NCBI RefSeq assembly: GCF_050176255.1
Contig: NZ_JBFXIE010000013.1
Origin: JBFXIE01 sp050176255
GTDB lineage: Bacteria > Pseudomonadota > Gammaproteobacteria > Burkholderiales > Burkholderiaceae_C
Strand: one strand, 5' to 3'
DNA: 64,000 bases
The notes beneath the pieces are model-generated. The model did not search any database. It saw nothing but the letters and a program-made list of their open reading frames with translations, and was not told the DNA's origin. Below are positions 44,981 to 53,596 of this stretch, one piece after another. Within the stretch, counting starts at the first letter, position 1, and every line of letters starts with the position of its first letter. The position numbers and the translations under genes were made by a program.

Positions 44981-45805
44981 ATGGAGCTGAATGCACTGCT
45001 GGAGCAGCCCATCACACTGCCCAGCCTGCCACGCACGGTGGCGCTGCTGATGAATGAGCTGGGCAGTGCCGAGCCCGACCTGCGCCGCCTGAACCTGCTT
45101 TTCGGCGCCGACCCGGCGCTGGCGGCACGTTTGCTGCAGGAGGCCAATTCCGGGCATTTCGGCGCCCAGCGCCAGGTCTGCGGCATTGCCGAGGCGCTGG
45201 TGTTGCTGGGCATGGCCCAGTTGCGCACGCTGGTGACCACGGCGCCGCTGGGCACCACGTCGCGGTCGGTGCCGGGCATCCAGCTGCAGCAGTTCTGGCG
45301 CTACAGCCTCAATACAGCCAAGCTGGCCCGCGCGCTGGCGGGGCTGGTGCATCAAAGCCAGATTGCCGCCTACACGGCCGGACTGCTGCACGGCGTGGGA
45401 GAACTGGCGCTGCACATGGTGGACCCCGAGCGCATGCAGACGGTCAACAACCTGATGGCGCCGCTGGACATACGCCGCGCCCTGCTGGAGCAGCATTTGT
45501 TTGGCTATTGCTATGGCCAGGTCAGCGCGGGCATGGCGGTGCGCTGGCGGCTGCCCGAGGCACTGGTGGATGCGCTGCGCCACCACCATGCGCCGTTTGA
45601 CAACGACGTGTACGAACCCCTGGCCGGCGTGCTGCATCTGGCTGCCTGGCGCGCCCGCGCCCGCGAGGCGGGGCTGGGTGAGCGCGAACTGGCCGTGACC
45701 TTCCCGGGCGAGGTGGGCGTGGTGCTGGGCCTGGACATCGACACCGTGCTGCAGCAAGACCCCATCGACTGGAAGGCGTGCCCCGAGGCGGATGATTACG
45801 TGTGA
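44981..45805 (+). CDS. HDOD domain signalling protein (second)
   Basis: 274-aa protein with an HDOD domain: LEQPITLPSLPRTVALLMNELGSAEPDLRRLNLLFGADPALAARLLQEAN is the domain start. ICGIAEALVLLGMAQLRTLV and AYTAGLLHGVGELALHMVD follow. The ATG at 44981 (MELNALLEQ) is chosen because the preceding 69 residues of the open frame have no HDOD homology and overlap tex. The only upstream purine run (GAGGG) is too far for a good ribosome-binding site. It belongs to the same family as the 10361 gene, but the sequences are not close. Confidence 0.85.
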   Translation: MELNALLEQPITLPSLPRTVALLMNELGSAEPDLRRLNLLFGADPALAARLLQEANSGHFGAQRQVCGIAEALVLLGMAQLRTLVTTAPLGTTSRSVPGIQLQQFWRYSLNTAKLARALAGLVHQSQIAAYTAGLLHGVGELALHMVDPERMQTVNNLMAPLDIRRALLEQHLFGYCYGQVSAGMAVRWRLPEALVDALRHHHAPFDNDVYEPLAGVLHLAAWRARAREAGLGERELAVTFPGEVGVVLGLDIDTVLQQDPIDWKACPEADDYV

Positions 45806-45874
45806 CGGCCGGGCACGCGATAACGCCCCCCGGCCGCCATGTCCGCGCAGGCGGGCGCCCCGCGGCCGCCACCG

Positions 45875-47011
45875 CTACAGGGACTGCGTCAGCATCTGCC
45901 GGTAGTCCTCGGGTGTGGCCGGGCGTGGGTTGGTGGCGTGGCAATGGTCGGCCAGCGCGCCGCGGATCACGTCGTCGAACATGCTTTCGGTCACGCCCAG
46001 GGCGGCCAGGCCGGTAGGCAGGCCCAGGCGGGCGTTCATGTCGCGGATGGCGTCGGAGATGTCGCCCGCAAACGCCAGGCCCATGGCGTGGGCCATGCGC
46101 TCCAGGCGGCGCTCTTTCTGGATGGAGTCGGCCTGCGCGTTGAAGCGCACCACCGCGGGCAAGAACATGGCATTGAGCGTGCCGTGGTGCAGGCGCGGGT
46201 TGATGCCGCCCAGGCTGTGGCTGAGCGAATGCACGCAGCCCAGGCCCTTCTGGAATGCCAGGGCGCCCTGCATGCTGGCGCTCATCATCTGCAGGCGTGC
46301 CTCGCGGTCGCTGCCGTCCCGGGTGGCGGCTTCGATGTAGGCCCAGCCGCGCTGCAGGCCGTCCAGCGCAATGCCGTCGGCCGGCGGGTTGAAGGCGGCG
46401 GACATGAAGGTCTCCATGCAATGCGCAATCGCATCCATGCCGGTGGCGGCCGTCAGCTGCGGCGGCAGGCTCAGCGTCAGGCCGGGGTCGCAGATGGCGG
46501 CCCTGGGCACCAGGTGCCAGCTGTGAAAGCCCAGCTTGCGGCCGTCGTCCACGATCACGATGGCGCCGCGCGCCACCTCGCTGCCCGTGCCGCTGGTGGT
46601 GGGCACGGCGATCAGCGGCGCGGCCGCGGTGGTGATGCGCGGCGAGCCGCCCTCGATGGTGGCATAGTGCGTCAGCGGGCCCTCGTGCGTGGCGGCAATC
46701 GCAATGCCCTTGGCGCAATCGATGGCGCTGCCGCCGCCCACGGCAATCAGGCCGTCGCAGCCGTGGGCTTTGTAGAGGGCGACGGCGGCGCGCACGGCGG
46801 CCTCGGTGGGGTTGGCGGGCGTCTGGTCGAACACGGCCAGCGGCATGCCGGGCACGGCGTCCAGCGCCTGCTGCAGCACGCCGGCGGCCTTCACGCCGGG
46901 GTCCGTCACCACCAGGGGGCGGGTGATTCCGATGCGCTGGCATTCCTGCGGCAGCAGGCGCACGGCGCCAAATTCAAACTGGATCTGGGTGACGTAGTTG
47001 ATAAAAGCCAT
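45875..47011 (-). CDS. Iron-containing alcohol dehydrogenase
   Basis: 378-aa NAD(P)-dependent Fe-ADH (type III). The N-terminal nucleotide-binding part has GGGSAIDCAKGIAI and PTTSGTGSEVARGA, the classical family signatures. Metal ligands are in GMDAIAHCMETFM and CVHSLSHSLGGINPRLHHG. The ATG at 47011 gives MAFINYVTQIQFEFGAV; the frame is open further upstream, but that is the opposite strand of the hydratase gene. It is divergent from the hydratase gene; the substrate is unknown (lactaldehyde/1,3-propanediol type). Confidence 0.9.
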   Translation of the reverse strand: MAFINYVTQIQFEFGAVRLLPQECQRIGITRPLVVTDPGVKAAGVLQQALDAVPGMPLAVFDQTPANPTEAAVRAAVALYKAHGCDGLIAVGGGSAIDCAKGIAIAATHEGPLTHYATIEGGSPRITTAAAPLIAVPTTSGTGSEVARGAIVIVDDGRKLGFHSWHLVPRAAICDPGLTLSLPPQLTAATGMDAIAHCMETFMSAAFNPPADGIALDGLQRGWAYIEAATRDGSDREARLQMMSASMQGALAFQKGLGCVHSLSHSLGGINPRLHHGTLNAMFLPAVVRFNAQADSIQKERRLERMAHAMGLAFAGDISDAIRDMNARLGLPTGLAALGVTESMFDDVIRGALADHCHATNPRPATPEDYRQMLTQSL

Positions 47012-47062
47012 GGTGTGCGAGACGGTTACGATCAGGCACAACACTACAACCAGGAGACCCGC

Positions 47063-47938
47063 ATGACCATGAAGCAAACCCTCATCGTATTGGCGGCAGT
47101 GGCAGCTACGCTCGCAACCGCCGGCGCGCACGCCGAATGTCTGAGCGACGCGCAGGTGGCGGCGTTGGCCTCGCACTACGAGTCCAAGACGCCCGCGCCC
47201 AACTTCCCAGCGCTGTCGGATGCGGACGGTGCCTGCACGCGTGCCAAGCTCAATGGGTTGCTGGCGTCGCGCCTGGGCAAGGTGGTGGGCTACAAGGCCG
47301 GCCTCACCAACCCCGCGGTGCAAAAGCGCTTCAACACCGACAAGCCCGTGTGGGGCAAGCTGTACCAGGGCATGGTCCAGCCCAGCGGCTACGCCACGCC
47401 CGCCGCCTTCGGCGCCCGCCCTTTGTTCGAGGCCGACATGCTGGTGCGCGTGAAGGATGCAGCCATCCATCAGGCCCTCACGCCTTATGAGGTGTTGCAG
47501 CACATCGATCAGGTCATCCCCTTCATCGAGCTGCCCGACCTCATGGTGCAGGCGCCGCCGCAGCTCAATGGCGCGGGCGTGGGCGCCATCAACGTGGGGG
47601 CGCGCCTGGGTGTGGCGGGCCAGCCCATTGCGGTGCCGGCCACGCGCGGCGAGCGCTATGCGCTGCTGGACGCGCTGGAGCGCATGACCGTGCAGCTTGC
47701 CGACGCTTCCGGCGCGCTGCTGGCCAGTGGCAAGGGCAGCGATATCCTTGGCCAGCCGCTCAACGCCGTGGTCTGGCTGGCCCAGGCTCTGCAGCAAGAG
47801 GGCATCACCTTGCAGCCTGGCGACCTGGTCAGCCTGGGGTCGTTCTCGCCGCTGCTGCCTCCCCGCCCCGGCCTGAGCGTCACTGCCACCTATCTCGGCC
47901 TGCCCGGCGCGCAGCCGGTGCAGGTGCAATTCAAGTAA
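47063..47938 (+). CDS. Exported 2-keto-4-pentenoate hydratase-like protein
   Basis: 291-aa protein of the FAH/MhpD-like hydratase superfamily preceded by a clear signal peptide (TLIVLAAVAATLATAGAHA, cleavage before ECLSD). Hydratase blocks are GKVVGYKAGLTNPAVQKRF, RPLFEADMLVRVKD and VIPFIELPDLM. Members are usually cytoplasmic, so an exported form is unusual. A CAGGAGA ribosome-binding site precedes the ATG. It is divergent from the Fe-ADH gene and is followed by an esterase gene on the same strand, hinting at a joint catabolic or detoxification role. Confidence 0.8.
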   Translation: MTMKQTLIVLAAVAATLATAGAHAECLSDAQVAALASHYESKTPAPNFPALSDADGACTRAKLNGLLASRLGKVVGYKAGLTNPAVQKRFNTDKPVWGKLYQGMVQPSGYATPAAFGARPLFEADMLVRVKDAAIHQALTPYEVLQHIDQVIPFIELPDLMVQAPPQLNGAGVGAINVGARLGVAGQPIAVPATRGERYALLDALERMTVQLADASGALLASGKGSDILGQPLNAVVWLAQALQQEGITLQPGDLVSLGSFSPLLPPRPGLSVTATYLGLPGAQPVQVQFK

Positions 47939-47951
47939 CAGGACTGCTCCA

Positions 47952-48944
47952 TTGACGACGACTGGCTCTGCTTTTCATACCCCCTCTGCCCACCACGCGC
48001 GGCTCACGCCGCAGATGCGCGGCGTCATCGACGCCATGGCGCGCGCCGGTCGCCCGCCCCTGCACACGTTGACTCCCGCCCAGGCCCGAGCCGCCTACGA
48101 GGTGGGCGCGGGTGTGCTGGAGGTGCCCAAGGCTGCCTTGCCCCGGGTGGAAGACCTGCACATCCCCGCGCGCGACGGCGCGCCGCTGCCCGCGCGCCTG
48201 TACGCGCCCACGGTCGCAGGCAACGGCGCGGCCCTGCCGCTGCTGCTGTACCTGCACGGCGGCGGCTTCACCATCGGCAGCATCGCCACGCACGACGTGC
48301 TGTGCCGCGAGCTGGCGCGGCTGGCCGGCTGCATGGTGGTGTCGCTGGACTACCGGCTGGCGCCTGAGCACCCGTTCCCTACCGCCAGCAATGACGCGTG
48401 GGACGCGCTGGCCTGGCTGGCGCAGCACGCGGCCACGCTGGGCGCAGACCCCGCGCGTCTGGCCGTGGGCGGCGACAGCGCGGGCGGCACGCTGGCGGCG
48501 GTGTGCGCCATTCAGGCGCGCGACGCGGGCCTGCCCCTGGTACTGCAACTGCTGATCTACCCCGGCACCACGGCGCACCAGGACACGCCATCGCACACCG
48601 AGTTTGCGCACGGCCTGGTGCTGGAGCGTGCGGCCATCGGCTGGTTCTTCGACCAGTACATCCCCAGCCGCGCCGAGCGCGAAGACTGGCGCTTTGCCCC
48701 GCTGCTGGCGCCCGACGTGGACGGCGTGGCGCCTGCCTGGATCGGCCTGGCCGAATACGACCCGCTGGTGGACGAGGGCCTGGAATACGCCGACAAGCTG
48801 CGCGCCGCGGGCGTTGCAGTGGATCTGGAGATCTACCGCGGCGTCACGCACGAATTCATCAAGATGGGCCGCGCCATCCCAGAAGCGCGCCAGGCCCATG
48901 CCGACGCGGCTGCCGCGTTGCGCAGCGCCTTCCGGTCCGACTGA
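47952..48944 (+). CDS. Alpha/beta-hydrolase, HSL-type esterase
   Basis: 330-aa carboxylesterase of the hormone-sensitive-lipase family. HGGGFTIGS is the oxyanion-hole motif and GDSAGG holds the nucleophile serine. Asp is in EYDPLVDEG and His in GVTHEF. A cap region forms the first 70 residues. TTG at 47952 is the start (MTTTGSAFH), preceded by CAGGA 9 bases upstream; no ATG is available. It lies 13 bases after the hydratase gene and just before the thioesterase-acetyltransferase fusion, so the three are probably one operon. Confidence 0.85.
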   Translation: MTTTGSAFHTPSAHHARLTPQMRGVIDAMARAGRPPLHTLTPAQARAAYEVGAGVLEVPKAALPRVEDLHIPARDGAPLPARLYAPTVAGNGAALPLLLYLHGGGFTIGSIATHDVLCRELARLAGCMVVSLDYRLAPEHPFPTASNDAWDALAWLAQHAATLGADPARLAVGGDSAGGTLAAVCAIQARDAGLPLVLQLLIYPGTTAHQDTPSHTEFAHGLVLERAAIGWFFDQYIPSRAEREDWRFAPLLAPDVDGVAPAWIGLAEYDPLVDEGLEYADKLRAAGVAVDLEIYRGVTHEFIKMGRAIPEARQAHADAAAALRSAFRSD

Positions 48945-48965
48945 CCCATCAAACACATACAGGCC

Positions 48966-49841
48966 ATGCAACGCTCTGACTTTCGCTGCTTTCACCGCCT
49001 GCGCGTGCGCTGGTCGGAGGTGGACATCCAGAAGATCGTCTTCAACGCCCATTACCTCACCTACGCCGATTGCGCCATGACCGAATACTGGCGTGCGCTG
49101 GCCTTTCCCTACGAAGCAGGCATGCAAGCGCTGGGCGGCGAGGTGTATCTGAAGAAAGCCAGCATCGAATACCACGCATCGGCCCGGCTGGACGACCTGC
49201 TGGACGTGGGCATGCGCTGCGCGCGCGTGGGCACCACGTCGCTGGTGTTTCAGGCCGCCATGTTCGCGGGCGAGCGGCTGCTGGTCACGGTGGAATTGGT
49301 TTATGTGTTTGCCGACCCCGCCACGCAGACCAAGCGCGCCGTGCCGCCCGCGCTGCGCGCCATGATCGAGCACTTCGAGGCGGGCGGCGAGATGGTGGAG
49401 CTGCATGTGGGCAGCTGGGCTACCCTGGGCCGAGACGCCACGGCCCTGCGCATGGCAGTGTTTGTGCAAGAGCAGGGCATAGACCCCGCGCTCGAACTGG
49501 ACGCGCACGACGCCGCGGCCGTGCATGCCGTCGCCTACAACCGCCTGGGCCAGCCCGTGGCCACCGCCCGCCTGCTGTACGAGGCCCCGGGCGACGCCCG
49601 CATCGCCCGCATCGGCCGCATGGCCGTGCACCGCGTGCTGCGCGGCCAGCGCTGGGGTCGCCTGGTGCTGGATGCGATGGTGCAAGCGGCGCGCGAGCGC
49701 GGCGATGCGCAGGTCACGCTGCACGCTCAGCGCAGCGCAGCGCCGTTTTACCGCCGCGCCGGCTTCGAGGCCGTGGGCCAGCCGTTTGACGAGGCGGGCA
49801 TACCGCACATCACCATGCGGCGCAGCCTGCGGGGCGGATGA
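48966..49841 (+). CDS. Fusion of YbgC/FadM-type thioesterase and GNAT acetyltransferase
   Basis: 291-aa two-domain protein. Residues 1-135 are a hot-dog acyl-CoA thioesterase of the YbgC/FadM type (RVRWSEVDIQKIVFNAHYLTYADCAMTEYW). Residues about 140-285 are a GNAT domain (IGRMAVHRVLRGQRWGRLVLDAMVQAARERG is the acetyl-CoA loop, and RAGFEAVG the C-terminal strand). The ATG at 48966 follows an AGG. It is the last gene of the hydratase-esterase unit. Which acyl group is handed from one domain to the other is unknown. Confidence 0.85.
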   Translation: MQRSDFRCFHRLRVRWSEVDIQKIVFNAHYLTYADCAMTEYWRALAFPYEAGMQALGGEVYLKKASIEYHASARLDDLLDVGMRCARVGTTSLVFQAAMFAGERLLVTVELVYVFADPATQTKRAVPPALRAMIEHFEAGGEMVELHVGSWATLGRDATALRMAVFVQEQGIDPALELDAHDAAAVHAVAYNRLGQPVATARLLYEAPGDARIARIGRMAVHRVLRGQRWGRLVLDAMVQAARERGDAQVTLHAQRSAAPFYRRAGFEAVGQPFDEAGIPHITMRRSLRGG

Positions 49842-49862
49842 CTGCCAGGGTCGGTTGCTTCG

Positions 49863-49912
49863 TTATTGATAGCTGCCAGCGCTTTATTTACAAGCGCTAG
49901 AGGCTTTTTTGC
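49863..49912. repeat. Full-length dispersed repeat copy with terminator-like hairpin
   Basis: TTATTGATAGCTGCCAGCGC, TTTATTTACAAGCGCTAGAG and GCTTTTTTGCC in sequence. AGCGCTT (49878-49884) and AAGCGCT (49892-49898) make a 7-bp stem with a 7-base loop, followed by GAGGCTTTTTT. It lies between the thioesterase fusion and the convergent ygfZ stop and may terminate both. Confidence 0.6.
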
Positions 49913-49913
49913 C

Positions 49914-50861
49914 TTAGATATCTTCCAGGAGCGCGTAGGGCAGCGGCAGCAGCGTGATGGGCACGCCATCCGCCGCGCCCACCTGCAGGGCACCACTGGC
50001 GGCTGCAATTTGCAGCGACACCAGCGCATCCATGCCGCCACCGGGCGCGTCAGCAGCCTGCACTACGGTGCCCACGGGCTGCTCGGCGTCGCCGTTGGCA
50101 AACACCTCGGCGCCCACGGTGACGGGTTCGGTTGCGTGCGCCAAATAAGTGCGGCGCTTGAGCGTGCCGCGGAACTGGCTGCGCGCCACCACCTCCTGCC
50201 CGGGGTAGCAGCCCTTTTTGAAGTTGACGCCACCCACCGATTCGTAATTCAGCATCTGCGGCACATAGGCATCGGCCACGGGCGCGGTGACGGTGGCAAT
50301 GCCGCTGCGCACTTCGGTCCACAGCCACAGCGCTTCGGATACAGGCTCGCCCGCGGGGGCGCTGCTGCCGGCAGGCGCCAGCCACAGCGCGCGCGGCTGG
50401 CCGTTTGCGGGGTACAACTGCACCACGCTGGCATCGCCCACGTCGGCCTTGGCCCACGGCTCGGCCGCAGGGATGGCAGAGGGCATGGCTGCACGGGCCG
50501 CGTCGCCCAGCAAGCCATACAGCGCAAAGTCGGCGGTGGCATCGGTCAGCCTGGCCTTGGCGCGCAGCACGAACATCGACAGGCGCTTGAGCGTGGGCGC
50601 CAGCAGGTCGCGCGGGCACACCAGCAGCACCTCAGTGCTGCTGCGCTTGAAGGCGATGAAGCTGGCCAGCATGCGGCCCTTGACCGACAAAAAAGCGGCC
50701 AGGCGGGCGTGGTGCAGATCCAGCAGCGCGAAGTCCTGCGTCAGCTGGCCGTGCAGAAATTTGGCGGCGTCTTCTCCGGCCACGCGGATCACGCCCAGGT
50801 GAGACAAGGGGGTTGCGCCGCCCGCGGGCGCGGGCAGGGAAACGGGCTTGGTGTCTGTCAT
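49914..50861 (-). CDS. ygfZ: YgfZ/GcvT-like iron-sulfur cluster repair protein
   Basis: 315-aa folate-binding protein of the YgfZ family, needed for maintenance of some iron-sulfur enzymes. The signature KGCYPGQE (about 214-221) holds the essential cysteine. The N-terminal GcvT-like part has HLGVIRVAGEDAAKFLHGQLTQD. The ATG at 50861 gives MTDTKPVSLPAPAGG; the same frame stays open upstream to 51569, but only as the opposite strand of mltG. It is divergent from mltG. Confidence 0.92.
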   Translation of the reverse strand: MTDTKPVSLPAPAGGATPLSHLGVIRVAGEDAAKFLHGQLTQDFALLDLHHARLAAFLSVKGRMLASFIAFKRSSTEVLLVCPRDLLAPTLKRLSMFVLRAKARLTDATADFALYGLLGDAARAAMPSAIPAAEPWAKADVGDASVVQLYPANGQPRALWLAPAGSSAPAGEPVSEALWLWTEVRSGIATVTAPVADAYVPQMLNYESVGGVNFKKGCYPGQEVVARSQFRGTLKRRTYLAHATEPVTVGAEVFANGDAEQPVGTVVQAADAPGGGMDALVSLQIAAASGALQVGAADGVPITLLPLPYALLEDI

Positions 50862-50906
50862 GGCTGAATTATGATGCCCGGCTTCTTTCTTAAAGGCTGC
50901 AGGGTT

Positions 50907-51908
50907 GTGCGTCGTTTGCTCGCGTTGGTGTTGCTGATCGTGATCGTGGCGGGCGCTGCGGCGGCCTGGTGGCTGCAGGCGCCCATGCCGGTGCGCGCCG
51001 GCTTGCCGGCAGATCAGCCGCTGGAGCTGGAGATCGAGCACGGCACCACGCCGCGCGGTGTGGCCCGCGCGGTGGTGCAGGCAGGCATGGACACCGATGT
51101 CCGGCTGCTGTTTCTGTGGTTTCGCCTGTCGGGACAGAGCCGCGAGATCAAGGCCGGCAACTACGAAATTCCCCAAGGCACCAGCCCTTATGCGCTGCTG
51201 CAAAAGCTGGCGCGCGGCGAGGAGGCGCTGCGCGCCGTGACGCTGGTGGAGGGCTGGACCTTTCGCCAGGTGCGCCAGGCGCTGGCACGCGCCGAGCAGC
51301 TCAAGCCCGACACCCAGGGCCTGAGCGATGCGGACATCATGGTCCGCCTGGATCGGGCGGGCGTGGCCGCCGAGGGGCGGTTTTTCCCCGACACCTACAC
51401 CTACGCCAAGGGCAGCAGCGACCTGGCCGTGCTGCGCCGCGCGCTGCACGCCATGGACCGGCGCCTGGAGGCAGCCTGGGCGCAGCGCGCGCCCGACACG
51501 CCGCTCAAGTCGGCCGACCAGGCGCTGATCCTGGCCAGCATCGTCGAAAAGGAAACCGGCCGCGCCCAAGACCGCGCCGAGATTGCCGGTGTGTTCACCA
51601 ACCGCTTGCGTACGGGCATGCTGCTGCAGACCGACCCCACGGTGATCTATGGCCTAGGCGACAAATTTGACGGCAACCTGCGCCGGCGCGACCTGACCAC
51701 CGACACGCCGTACAACACCTACACCCGCGCCGGCCTGCCGCCCACGCCTATCGCCATGCCCGGCAAGGCGGCGCTGCTGGCCGCCGTGCAGCCCGCCGCA
51801 ACCCGCGCGCTGTACTTTGTGGCGCGAGGCGACGGCACCAGCCACTTCAGCGCCACGCTGGATGAGCACAACCGCGCCGTGAACCGGTACCAACGTGGGC
51901 AGAAATAG
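50907..51908 (+). CDS. mltG: Endolytic murein transglycosylase MltG
   Basis: Inner-membrane enzyme that cuts nascent peptidoglycan strands (YceG family, about 333 aa). There is one N-terminal membrane segment (RLLALVLLIVIVAGAAAAWW), then the LysM-like part and the catalytic domain with ILASIVEKETG (catalytic Glu) and the LQTDPTVIYGLG block. The start is uncertain: a GTG at 50907 (MRRLLALV) has CAGGG upstream and matches the family, while an ATG at 50871 would add 12 residues (MMPGFFLKGCRV). It is the first gene of mltG-tmk-holB-pilZ; tmk begins 4 bases after its stop. Confidence 0.9.
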   Translation: MRRLLALVLLIVIVAGAAAAWWLQAPMPVRAGLPADQPLELEIEHGTTPRGVARAVVQAGMDTDVRLLFLWFRLSGQSREIKAGNYEIPQGTSPYALLQKLARGEEALRAVTLVEGWTFRQVRQALARAEQLKPDTQGLSDADIMVRLDRAGVAAEGRFFPDTYTYAKGSSDLAVLRRALHAMDRRLEAAWAQRAPDTPLKSADQALILASIVEKETGRAQDRAEIAGVFTNRLRTGMLLQTDPTVIYGLGDKFDGNLRRRDLTTDTPYNTYTRAGLPPTPIAMPGKAALLAAVQPAATRALYFVARGDGTSHFSATLDEHNRAVNRYQRGQK

Positions 51909-51912
51909 AGCA

Positions 51913-52569
51913 ATGACGCAGGGTCTTTTCATCACCTTCGAGGGCATCGACGGCGCGGGCAAGTCCACGCACATCGGCACCTTGGCCCAGGCCCTGTGCG
52001 CTGCGGGGCACACCGTCACCCTCACGCGCGAGCCCGGCGGCACGCCGCTGGCCGAGAAGCTGCGCGACATGCTGCTGCACGACAGCATGGACGCGCTGAC
52101 CGAAACGCTGCTGGTGTTTGCCGGGCGGCGAGACCATCTGCGCTGCGTGATCGAGCCGGCGCTGGCGCGCGGCGAAGTGGTTTTGTGCGACCGCTTCACC
52201 GATGCCACCTTTGCCTACCAGGGGGGCGGGCGCGGTTTTGACCTTCAGGTGCTATCGTATATGGAGCGTCTGGCGCAGACAGGTATTGGGCTACAGCCTG
52301 ATTTGATGCTTGAGCCCCACCTGACGCTGTGGTTTGACGTGCCGCCGCAGCTGGCCGCGCAGCGACTGGCGGGGGCGCGTGCGCCCGACCGCTTTGAGTC
52401 CCAGTCCGTTGAGTTTTTCACCCGCGTGGCGCGCGGCTACGCCGACCGTGCCGCGGGCGCGCCGCAGCGCTTTGCACGCATCGATTCGGCGCAGCCGCGC
52501 GAGCAGGTGGCTGCACAGCTGCAGGCCGTTCTGGCTGCGCGCGGCTGGCTGCCCGGGGTGGCGCCATGA
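51913..52569 (+). CDS. tmk: Thymidylate kinase
   Basis: Phosphorylates dTMP to dTDP (218 aa). The P-loop is FEGIDGAGKST (about 8-18); the DRFTDATFAYQGGGRG segment carries the DR(F/Y) and LID-type signatures; and LTLWFDVPP is the C-terminal core strand. The ATG at 51913 is preferred over an in-frame upstream codon at 51895 that overlaps mltG. It overlaps holB by four bases (ATGA). A patch of weaker codon bias is noticeable at 52240-52310. Confidence 0.95.
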   Translation: MTQGLFITFEGIDGAGKSTHIGTLAQALCAAGHTVTLTREPGGTPLAEKLRDMLLHDSMDALTETLLVFAGRRDHLRCVIEPALARGEVVLCDRFTDATFAYQGGGRGFDLQVLSYMERLAQTGIGLQPDLMLEPHLTLWFDVPPQLAAQRLAGARAPDRFESQSVEFFTRVARGYADRAAGAPQRFARIDSAQPREQVAAQLQAVLAARGWLPGVAP

Positions 52570-53564
52570 ACGCGGCTGTGCCCCCCTGGATCGCCACGCA
52601 GCGTCAGGCACTGCTGGCCCAGCGGGGCCACGCCTGGCTGTTGCAGGGGCCTTCGGGCCTGGGGCAGTACCAGCTGGCGCTGGAACTGGTGCGCGCCTGG
52701 CTGTGCGATGCGCCCACCGCGCATGGCGCCTGTGGCCAGTGCGCCAGCTGCCACGGCATCGACGTGCACACCCATACCGATTTGTTCGTGCTGATGCCAG
52801 AGACGCAGGCGCTGGCCCTGGGCTGGCCGCTGCCCGAGAAGGCGCAGGCCGAAATCGACGACAAAAAACGCAAGCCCAGCCGCGAGATCCGCGTGGAGGC
52901 CATGCGCGACGCGGTGGAGTTTGCCCAGCGCACCAGTGGGCGTGGGCGCGGCAAGGCGGTGCTGGTGTACCCGGCAGAGCAGATGAACCACGTGACGGCC
53001 AACGCGCTGCTCAAGACGCTGGAGGAGCCGCCGGGCGACGTGCGATTCGTGCTGGCCACCGAGGCTGCGCACCAGCTGCTGCCCACCATCCGCAGCCGAT
53101 GCCTGGGCCATACCTTGCAGTGGCCCGACCCCGAGCAAAGCCAGCAATGGCTGGTGGAGCAGGGCGTGGCGCCCGAAGCGGCCCAGGCCCTGCTGCGCGC
53201 CGCAGGTGGCCGACCCGATGATGCGCTGGCCCAGGTGCGCGCGGGCCGCAGCCCGCATGCCTGGGCGCTTTTGCCCCAGGCGGTGGCACGCGGTGACGTG
53301 ACCGCGCTGGCCGGCCTGGAGCCTGCGCAGGCTGTGGATGCGTTGCAAAAACTCTGCCACGATCTGCTGGCGCTGCGCGTGGGCGCGCAGCCGCGCTACT
53401 TTGCGGGCGCCGACCTGCCTGCGCCGCCCGGCGTGGGCCCTCTCACGCGATGGTCGCGCGCGCTTGCCAAGGAGGCGCGCACGGCAGAGCACCCCTACAA
53501 CGCCGGCCTGATGCTGGAGGCGCTTGTGGCGCAGGCGCGCCACACACTAAACTCCCGCCATTGA
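52566..53564 (+). CDS. holB: DNA polymerase III subunit delta prime
   Basis: Stator subunit of the clamp loader (332 aa). It keeps the AAA+ fold but has a degenerate P-loop (GPSGLGQYQ), as expected for an inactive ATPase. The cysteines of CGQCASC form the zinc site. LKTLEEPPGDVRFVLATEAAHQLLPTIRSRC is the SRC-type arginine-finger region. The pairing with tmk is typical in bacteria. It shares the replication theme with dnaX at the left end of the window. Confidence 0.92.
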   Translation: MNAAVPPWIATQRQALLAQRGHAWLLQGPSGLGQYQLALELVRAWLCDAPTAHGACGQCASCHGIDVHTHTDLFVLMPETQALALGWPLPEKAQAEIDDKKRKPSREIRVEAMRDAVEFAQRTSGRGRGKAVLVYPAEQMNHVTANALLKTLEEPPGDVRFVLATEAAHQLLPTIRSRCLGHTLQWPDPEQSQQWLVEQGVAPEAAQALLRAAGGRPDDALAQVRAGRSPHAWALLPQAVARGDVTALAGLEPAQAVDALQKLCHDLLALRVGAQPRYFAGADLPAPPGVGPLTRWSRALAKEARTAEHPYNAGLMLEALVAQARHTLNSRH

Positions 53565-53596
53565 CAGCCGCCAAGCCTTCCAGCCCGATACGTCCT

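Noticed and set aside
45839..47062. Plus-strand open frame opposite the iron alcohol dehydrogenase gene, continuous with the hydratase gene
   Set aside because: Antisense to a well-supported gene and of shadow composition; the hydratase has its own ribosome-binding site and signal peptide at 47063.
52240..52312. AT-richer patch inside tmk with GGTGCTATCG-like words
   Set aside because: It loosely recalls the dispersed repeat but lacks AAGCGCT/AGCGCTT arms and encodes conserved-looking kinase residues.
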